Shown here: one piece after another, positions 1-4,372 of the stretch
Layout: each line of letters opens with the position of its first letter
How positions within the stretch are numbered: position 1 is the first letter of the stretch
Source: CAYHZG01 sp964361105
GTDB lineage: Bacteria; Patescibacteriota; Minisyncoccia; 2-02-FULL-40-12
NCBI GenBank assembly: GCA_964361105.1
Contig: CAYHZG010000026.1
Span: 1 to 6,256 of the forward strand
Direction: 5' to 3'
Length of the DNA stretch: 6,256 nt
Position numbers and translations under genes: made by a program
Notes under the pieces: generated by a model
The model's database searches: none
Seen by the model: the letters and a program-made list of their open reading frames with translations, nothing else
Told to the model about the DNA's origin: nothing

Positions 1-1
1 T

Positions 2-292
2 TATTTGGATGAACTACCGTCGCTGATTAATGTTTTAAAAGGAGACATAAGTTTGGTCGGACCGAGACCTCATGAGTCGGAAGAGGTGGTGTTGTATAAA
101 AGTGACTATCCAGAAGTAATTGCCGCCAAAGCTGGGATTACCTCTTTGCCGCGGCTTTATAATCCTCACCTTAATTTTGAAGAAGAAATGGCTTTAGAGC
201 AGGAGTATTTAAAAAGTCAATCATTATTGCTTGATTTCAAAATTTTAGCTAAAACACTCTTAAAGGTTTTGAAGGACAGGCCTGAAGGGTGA
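2..292 (+). CDS. Priming sugar-phosphate transferase (bacterial sugar transferase family), C-terminal part
   Basis: The 5' end is cut by the window edge: the frame is open from base 2 (codon TAT) and the TTG at base 5 is an internal leucine, not a start. The visible 96 residues match the C-terminal part of the catalytic domain of polyisoprenyl-phosphate hexose-1-phosphate transferases (WbaP/WcaJ/EpsL-like, Pfam Bac_transf). They show LDELPSLINVLKGDISLVGP followed by RPH, the core signature of the family, and a C-terminal stretch LLLDFKILAKTLLKVL that matches the usual WLDLKIL..T segment. Family members transfer a sugar-1-phosphate from a nucleotide sugar to undecaprenyl phosphate at the cytoplasmic membrane face, starting repeat-unit synthesis of a surface polysaccharide. 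The usual GITGLWQVSGRS segment is replaced here by GITSLPRLYNPHLN, so the substrate cannot be guessed. The TGA stop (290-292) lies inside a hairpin. A glycosyltransferase follows on the same strand. Confidence 0.9.
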   Translation, partial: YLDELPSLINVLKGDISLVGPRPHESEEVVLYKSDYPEVIAAKAGITSLPRLYNPHLNFEEEMALEQEYLKSQSLLLDFKILAKTLLKVLKDRPEG

Positions 293-316
293 GAGTGCTA
301 TGAATAGCACTCTCAC
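289..316 (+). repeat. Perfect 12-bp hairpin over the stop codon of the sugar transferase
   Basis: Arms GTGAGAGTGCTA (289-300) and TAGCACTCTCAC (305-316) are exact reverse complements around a TGAA loop. The stop codon TGA at 290-292 sits in the left arm. The stem is strong enough to act as a transcript 3'-end stabiliser or attenuator. Only a short T run (322-325), five bases past the stem, follows it, so it is a weak candidate for an intrinsic terminator. Confidence 0.75.
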
Positions 317-358
317 GGGCATTTTAGGCGAGCGTACCGGCGAGCCGTAAAAATGCCC
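317..358 (+). repeat. GC-rich inverted repeat with an internal tandem motif
   Basis: Outer arms GGGCATTTT (317-325) and AAAATGCCC (350-358) are exact complements, giving a 9-bp stem. The enclosed segment contains GGCGAGC twice (327-333 and 339-345) with a 12-base period, and can form smaller inner stems such as CGG-CGAG-CCG (338-347). By hand count 317-360 is about 61% G+C, well above the surrounding genes. The layout resembles a short dispersed palindromic (REP-like) intergenic element, but copies elsewhere in the genome cannot be checked here. It also covers the ATG at 353, which argues against that codon being a start. Confidence 0.6.
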
Positions 359-361
359 CGG

Positions 362-381
362 GTTTGCCCAGAAAGGCAAAC
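362..381 (+). promoter_or_regulatory. Hairpin overlapping the glycosyltransferase ribosome binding site
   Basis: Arms GTTTGCC (362-368) and GGCAAAC (375-381) pair perfectly around the loop CAGAAA. The best Shine-Dalgarno for the next gene, GAAAGG (371-376), lies in the loop and the first stem bases, nine bases before the ATG at 386. Folding would partly hide it, so this may tune translation. The stem is short, and the regulatory role is an inference from position. Confidence 0.4.
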
Positions 382-385
382 AGCT

Positions 386-1453
386 ATGCGTATCGCTTTA
401 GTTCACGACTACTTGACCCAGTTTGGGGGAGGGGAACGGGTTTTAAGCGCCTTGTGTGAGTTCTTTCCAGAGGCGCCGATTTTTACTTTAATCTACGATG
501 AGAAGGGCAGTGGCGGAGTTTTTAAGGACCGTAAAATCCATACTTCTTTTTTACAAAAAATCCCGGGCTCAAAAAAGTATTTTCGCGGCCTAATTTGGCT
601 AATGCCTTTGGCTATTGAGCAGTTCGATTTGTCTGGTTTTGACATGGTGATTTCGGTTTCCCATTCTTACGGCAAAGGAATAATCACTAAACCAAGCATC
701 AAACACATTTGTTATTGTTTAACTCCGACCCGCTATCTTTGGCATAACCCTGGACTACCCCTAAAACCATTTTCGCAGTTAATTTTAAATTATCTTAGAA
801 AATGGGATTATCAAGCCGCTCAAAGACCTGATTTTTTTATTGCCGATTCCAAGAACGTCCAGCAAAGAATTAAAAAATACTATAACCGCGAGTCAGAAGT
901 TATTTACCCACCGATAGATACAGAAAAGTTTCATATCTCTGAAAATAAAAAGTCTTATTTCCTCATGGTCGGTCGGATGGTGCCATATAAAAGATTTGAT
1001 ATTGCGATTGAAGCATTTAGCAATTTACCCCAAGAACAATTATTAATTATTGGTGACCGGCCGTTATATAGTAAGTTTAAATTGATGAATAAATTTAGAG
1101 TTAGAAATATAAAGTTTCTGGGCCGGGTTTCTGATTCGGAACTGCCTAAGTACTACACCAATTGCAAGGCCTTAATTTTCCCCCAAGAAGAAGACTTTGG
1201 CATCGTGCCAGTTGAAGCAATGGCATCTGGCCGGCCAGTGATTGCTTATCGGGCTGGCGGAGCAGAAGAAACAGTAATAGAAAATGAAAACGGATTATTT
1301 TTTAATGAGCAAACATTAGAATCAATGGTCAGTGCGATTAAAACATTTGACGATAAAAAATTTAATTCCCAAAAAATAAAGGAAAATGCTCAAAAATTTG
1401 ATAAAGAAATTTTTAAAAGTAAAATTCGGAAGTTAATAGTCGACTTGACATAA
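386..1453 (+). CDS. GT4-family glycosyltransferase, WbaZ-like (probable mannosyltransferase)
   Basis: A complete 355-residue GT-B fold enzyme that would transfer a sugar, probably mannose, from a nucleotide-sugar donor to a lipid-linked or nascent glycan on the cytoplasmic face of the membrane. The N-terminus MRIALVHDYLTQFGGGERV is the hallmark opening of the WbaZ-like branch of GT4, with the glycine loop at residues 14-16. The C-terminal domain has GRMVPYKR (196-203), whose Arg197 and Lys202 match the donor-phosphate-binding pair. It also has the E-x7-E motif as EDFGIVPVE (Glu269 to Glu277), followed by AMASGRPVIAY and a GGAEE loop. No signal peptide or membrane span is apparent. An in-frame ATG at 353 would add 11 residues, but it has no Shine-Dalgarno, lies in a repeat arm and puts extra residues before the conserved first strand, so 386 is preferred. 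The upstream sugar transferase fits a polysaccharide locus. The last 250 bases are notably A+T-rich. Donor specificity is inferred from family resemblance only. Confidence 0.92.
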   Translation: MRIALVHDYLTQFGGGERVLSALCEFFPEAPIFTLIYDEKGSGGVFKDRKIHTSFLQKIPGSKKYFRGLIWLMPLAIEQFDLSGFDMVISVSHSYGKGIITKPSIKHICYCLTPTRYLWHNPGLPLKPFSQLILNYLRKWDYQAAQRPDFFIADSKNVQQRIKKYYNRESEVIYPPIDTEKFHISENKKSYFLMVGRMVPYKRFDIAIEAFSNLPQEQLLIIGDRPLYSKFKLMNKFRVRNIKFLGRVSDSELPKYYTNCKALIFPQEEDFGIVPVEAMASGRPVIAYRAGGAEETVIENENGLFFNEQTLESMVSAIKTFDDKKFNSQKIKENAQKFDKEIFKSKIRKLIVDLT

Positions 1454-1473
1454 TTTATAAAGGGTGGTATTTT
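1445..1473 (+). promoter_or_regulatory. Candidate sigma70-type promoter for the small membrane protein gene
   Basis: A perfect -35 hexamer TTGACA (1445-1450) is separated by exactly 17 bases from TATTTT (1468-1473), a 4/6 match to the -10 consensus. The -35 lies in the last codons of the glycosyltransferase. Transcription would start near 1480, giving a leader of only about a dozen bases that is essentially just the Shine-Dalgarno. Confidence 0.55.
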
Positions 1474-1478
1474 TAAAA

Positions 1479-1486
1479 AAGGAGGT
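1479..1486 (+). promoter_or_regulatory. Strong Shine-Dalgarno of the small membrane protein gene
   Basis: AAGGAGGT is a near-complete complement of the 16S rRNA 3' end and lies five bases before the ATG at 1492. It is by far the strongest ribosome binding site in the window: the DUF4012 and lepA starts have no comparable site. This supports the small open frame as a real gene. Confidence 0.8.
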
Positions 1487-1491
1487 GGCAG

Positions 1492-1800
1492 ATGAATATT
1501 TTTTGGTTCATTTCAGCTCCGCTTTTGGCCATGATTTTTGGCTGGGCATGGCTGATGTCATTGAATTCGGTCGTGTACTTTGAACAAAGGAGGGTTGGGA
1601 TAGTGCTGTGGCTATGCTGTTCTGCGACGGCTATTTTTTCGCTGAAAGCCGCCGGCTTGTCAACTGCAGCTGCTCTAACCGTGGTAGTTCTGACTTCGGT
1701 AATTGGATTTATCTTCCCAAAAATCACTGACTCGGTTTTGAGAAGATTATTCAAAGACCCGGCCAACTCCCTCCCTTCCTTAACGGCCCTTATCAAATAA
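1492..1800 (+). CDS. Small three-span membrane protein of unknown function
   Basis: A 102-residue protein that I do not recognise. Hydrophobic segments at about residues 3-24, 35-54 and 57-76 predict three membrane spans. The first loop carries EQRR (31-34), and the tail after the third span carries KITDSVLRRLFKDP, so by the positive-inside rule the N-terminus would face out and the C-terminus in. The first span is rich in Trp and Phe, and a Cys-Cys pair (42-43) lies within the second. There is no lipobox or clear signal peptidase site. Reality as a gene is supported by a strong Shine-Dalgarno, an upstream promoter and a terminator straddling its stop codon, which together make it look monocistronic. 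By hand count it is about 47% G+C, richer than the 3' end of the preceding gene. A second AGGAGGG (1588-1594) lies eight bases before an in-frame GTG at 1603. The long open frame on the opposite strand looks like a shadow. Confidence 0.72.
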   Translation: MNIFWFISAPLLAMIFGWAWLMSLNSVVYFEQRRVGIVLWLCCSATAIFSLKAAGLSTAAALTVVVLTSVIGFIFPKITDSVLRRLFKDPANSLPSLTALIK

Positions 1801-1822
1801 GATAAGGGCCGTTCCGCTTTTT
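1782..1822 (+). terminator. Intrinsic terminator straddling the stop codon of the small membrane protein gene
   Basis: A perfect 13-bp stem is formed by AACGGCCCTTATC (1782-1794) and GATAAGGGCCGTT (1801-1813) around a six-base loop, AAATAA, which contains the TAA stop. A run of five T (1818-1822) follows four bases after the stem. The left arm encodes the protein's last residues. The stem, GC-rich core and U-tract fit a Rho-independent terminator for the + strand, although the four-base gap before the T run makes it slightly less than ideal. Confidence 0.8.
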
Positions 1823-1848
1823 ATTAACAATTCTAAGTGTCTAAAAAT

Positions 1849-1876
1849 TTGTTATATGGATAAGAATCCATATAAT
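1849..1876 (+). promoter_or_regulatory. Candidate promoter with an overlapping palindromic operator
   Basis: TTGTTA (1849-1854, 4/6 match to -35) and TATAAT (1871-1876, perfect -10) are 16 bases apart. An exact inverted repeat, TTATATGGAT (1852-1861) and ATCCATATAA (1866-1875) around AAGA, fills the spacer and runs into both hexamers. That position is typical of an operator for a dimeric repressor, although the same repeat could simply form an RNA hairpin in a transcript reading through from upstream. Transcription from here would start near 1883 and give a leader of about 55 bases to the DUF4012 gene. Confidence 0.45.
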
Positions 1877-1878
1877 TG

Positions 1879-1915
1879 GTTCACTTGGATGAACTGAAAT
1901 TTCTTTCAATCATCC
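1879..1915 (+). promoter_or_regulatory. Overlapping, mutually exclusive hairpins in the leader of the DUF4012 gene
   Basis: A small hairpin GTTCA (1879-1883) with TGAAC (1890-1894) overlaps a larger one. The larger is formed by GGATGA (1887-1892) with TCATCC (1910-1915), and TGAAA (1895-1899) with TTTCA (1904-1908), separated by a small internal loop. Both cannot form at once because they share 1887-1894. An attenuation-like switch is possible but there is no U-tract terminator after the larger stem, and the stems are short and AT-rich. Confidence 0.3.
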
Positions 1916-1926
1916 TCGTTCTCAAT

Positions 1927-1932
1927 TATAAT
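1927..1932 (+). promoter_or_regulatory. Perfect -10 box directly before the DUF4012 start codon
   Basis: TATAAT ends only four bases before the TTG at 1937 and seven before the GTG at 1940, so transcription would begin at about the start codon itself and give a leaderless mRNA. The best -35 at normal spacing (around 1903-1909) matches only three of six positions, so activity is uncertain. Confidence 0.35.
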
Positions 1933-1936
1933 ATAC

Positions 1937-4372
1937 TTGGTGCCCAAGCAAAATATCACTTTTGCTCTTTTTGACGTTAGACCGATCGACCCGGTAACTA
2001 AAAGGGTTAATTTTGAATTTATAAATAATCTTAAGTCGGTTATCAACTTAAGTTCAGATAAAGAAAAATTGATTATTCCTCACCATTTAAAGGAAAAAGA
2101 AACGGTTTTACAAGAACTTCAGACTACCTTAGCCGAAAGTGTTGACCTCAATAAAGAACTTGAGTCATTTGGCGGGCAATTAATTAAGCCCTCAGTTTTT
2201 CTTAGGCCCCGGCATACGTTTCATTTGACACCGGGAAAAGATAAAAATGAAAGTAGTGAAAATCTGGATAAATTCAGAAAGGAATTTTCAAAAATGTTTT
2301 CTATTTCTCCAGGAAAAACCATCGGAGAAAAGGAGGGGACAAAGTTACTAGAGCCACCGCCATATCTGCCTTGGGCCCCGGATGCTACCCAGCCAGCTTA
2401 CAGAAAAGAACCCCAAACCCTAGATCTTTCTATGGCCGGAAAAGAAATAGACACGGCGTTAGCCAGTTTTTTAAGAACCCAGCCCAAAGATAAAAGCGAA
2501 ATGACGGACACTTCTTACCAGGTAGCAGAAAAAAAGGCCTCAAAATTTTTGATTTACTTTGTTTCAGGCATCGCCGTGGCTTTTGTTTTTGCTTTTCTTT
2601 CAGTTAAGTTGCTGAATTTTAAAAATAATATCTTACAGAGAAGCAATCAGGCCTATCTGAATTTAAGTTCGGTCCAGGACAATATTTCTGAGTTTGACTT
2701 TTTAGAAGCCGCCAGTTCTTTTACTCTGGCCGCCAAAAATTTTGAACTGATACATGAGGATCTCAAAAAAGCCAGTTCGGTCTTTAAAGTTTTAGACAAA
2801 GTCTTTCTGGGCGGGGTTTCGAATACTTCAAATTTGGTGGAAGCCGGAGAGCTGATTTCGGAAGCCGGTTTGGATTTGGCTAGCGCCCTTGAAAAAATTT
2901 CAGGGGTAAATCTGATTTCGATTATCCAACCAGAAAGCCAGACAAATATCCTTGAAGTTTTAAGACAATTTCGCCTCAATTTGATTCAGGCCTCAAGAAA
3001 TCTTAACCGAGCCGGCAGTTTGATTTCTGATTCTGATAGCAGCCTGATTCCAGAGTCGGAAAGAAATAAAATCGAAGAATTTAAAACCCATTTGCCGGAA
3101 TTCAGCGGTTTTATAGAAAAAGCTATTGACTATTCAGAAGCTCTGATGGTAATGCTTGGTCAGTCGAGTCCTCAAAGATATGTTTTTCTTTTTCAGAATA
3201 GTTCCGAATTAAGACCAACCGGCGGTTTCCCCGGTTCTTATGCCTTGGTTGAGTTTGATAAAGGGGTGATGACGAAGTTTTTAGTTGATGATATTTATAA
3301 TCCCGACGGCCAGATGAAAGAAAAGATAATCCCGCCTAGGCCCTTGCAGCGAGCTACGCCCAACTGGGGGATGCGCGATGCCAACTGGTTTATTGATTTT
3401 CGAACATCAGCCAAAAAAGTCGCTGAGTTCTATTACAAAGACACAAGAATTTTAGTTGACGGGGTGATAGCTATAAATGTTGGCTTAATTCCTGAAATTC
3501 TGAAAATAACCGGACCGATTGAGATGCCGGAATTCGGCCTCTTTCTAAATTCTGACAACTTTATTTCCGAGGTCCAAAAAGAGGTGGAGTATGAAAGAAC
3601 TAAAGGTAAAAATCAGCCTAAAGAAATCTTAGTTGAATTTGCGCCCATACTTCTTGAACGTTTATCAATCCTGGATAAAGAAGGTTGGGTTAAGGTTTTT
3701 GCCTTATTGGTTTCGGGAGTGGAAAAGAAAGACATCCTAGCTTATTTTGTCGACAATCGCCTGGAAAATTTCGCTTTATCAAATGGTTTTGCCGGGGAAA
3801 TCAAGGAGTCCGATTCGGATTATTTAATGATTACCCATTCAAACGTCATGGGTTCAAAAACCGATGCCGTGATTGATAATTTTGTTTCTTTAAACGTGGA
3901 AAAAGACAAAGAAAACAATTTGATCCATACTTTGGAAATTGAAAGGTCGCATAAGGGCGGCGAATTCGGCTTTTATAACAAAAGAAATAATGACTACGTC
4001 AGAGTTTTGTTGCCCGAAGACGCGGCTTTAATCAATTTAAGCGGAGAGGATTTTTTTGAAGTCAGTCCTTTATTGGATTATCGTGGGCAGGGATTTGTTT
4101 CCGATCCTGATTTGGAAAGGTACGAATCAAGGATAAAAAAATTGGGTAATGTGGAAATTTTTTATGAGGGCGGCAAAAAAGTTATTGCTTTTTGGATGAT
4201 TGTTGAACCTGGCCAGACCAAAACGGTTAAAATAAAGTACCAAACTCCTGAATATAGCGGAATCTATATTCAAAAACAGCCGGGACTAAAAAGCAATTTT
4301 AAATTGATTCTCAATAGTAAAATTCTGTTTGACGAAAGTTTCTATTCGGATAAAAATATAACTCTTGAGTAA
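1937..4372 (+). CDS. DUF4012 domain-containing membrane-anchored extracytoplasmic protein
   Basis: An 811-residue protein with a polar, proline-containing cytoplasmic N-terminal region (about 1-200), a single transmembrane helix at about 204-226 and a large C-terminal part outside the membrane (type II topology). Residues about 230-400 are mostly helical and polar. The DUF4012 core follows, with QRYVFLFQNSSELRPTGGF (413-431), the strongest signature of the family, then an NWGMRDANWF segment, and VDGVIAIN around Asp508. Biochemical function is not established for this family. Members are frequent in CPR genomes and can sit near surface-polysaccharide genes, as here, which fits a role in envelope or glycan attachment, but that is inference. 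The start is uncertain: TTG at 1937 and GTG at 1940 are the only usual start codons near the beginning, the frame upstream is closed by a TGA at 1895, and there is no Shine-Dalgarno. The next in-frame ATG is far inside. The 3' end overlaps lepA by eight bases. Confidence 0.88.
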   Translation: MVPKQNITFALFDVRPIDPVTKRVNFEFINNLKSVINLSSDKEKLIIPHHLKEKETVLQELQTTLAESVDLNKELESFGGQLIKPSVFLRPRHTFHLTPGKDKNESSENLDKFRKEFSKMFSISPGKTIGEKEGTKLLEPPPYLPWAPDATQPAYRKEPQTLDLSMAGKEIDTALASFLRTQPKDKSEMTDTSYQVAEKKASKFLIYFVSGIAVAFVFAFLSVKLLNFKNNILQRSNQAYLNLSSVQDNISEFDFLEAASSFTLAAKNFELIHEDLKKASSVFKVLDKVFLGGVSNTSNLVEAGELISEAGLDLASALEKISGVNLISIIQPESQTNILEVLRQFRLNLIQASRNLNRAGSLISDSDSSLIPESERNKIEEFKTHLPEFSGFIEKAIDYSEALMVMLGQSSPQRYVFLFQNSSELRPTGGFPGSYALVEFDKGVMTKFLVDDIYNPDGQMKEKIIPPRPLQRATPNWGMRDANWFIDFRTSAKKVAEFYYKDTRILVDGVIAINVGLIPEILKITGPIEMPEFGLFLNSDNFISEVQKEVEYERTKGKNQPKEILVEFAPILLERLSILDKEGWVKVFALLVSGVEKKDILAYFVDNRLENFALSNGFAGEIKESDSDYLMITHSNVMGSKTDAVIDNFVSLNVEKDKENNLIHTLEIERSHKGGEFGFYNKRNNDYVRVLLPEDAALINLSGEDFFEVSPLLDYRGQGFVSDPDLERYESRIKKLGNVEIFYEGGKKVIAFWMIVEPGQTKTVKIKYQTPEYSGIYIQKQPGLKSNFKLILNSKILFDESFYSDKNITLE

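Noticed and set aside
353..385. Upstream ATG (353) as the start of the GT4 glycosyltransferase
   Set aside because: It sits in the arm of an inverted repeat, has no Shine-Dalgarno, and adds 11 residues before the conserved MRIALVHDYL opening. The ATG at 386 has GAAAGG at good spacing.
1473..1796. Opposite-strand open frame of 107 codons over the small membrane protein gene
   Set aside because: The + strand frame has a strong ribosome binding site, promoter, terminator and membrane-protein composition. The reverse product has no recognisable features and looks like a shadow.
2329..2345. Internal AGGAGGGG in the DUF4012 gene as a hidden start
   Set aside because: No ATG, GTG or TTG follows at suitable spacing in the frame. 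The bases encode a Glu-Lys-Glu-Gly stretch.
2653..2979. Opposite-strand frames inside the DUF4012 and lepA genes (2653-2979, 4706-4924, 5446-5649)
   Set aside because: They lie wholly antisense to well-supported genes and encode products without domain resemblance.
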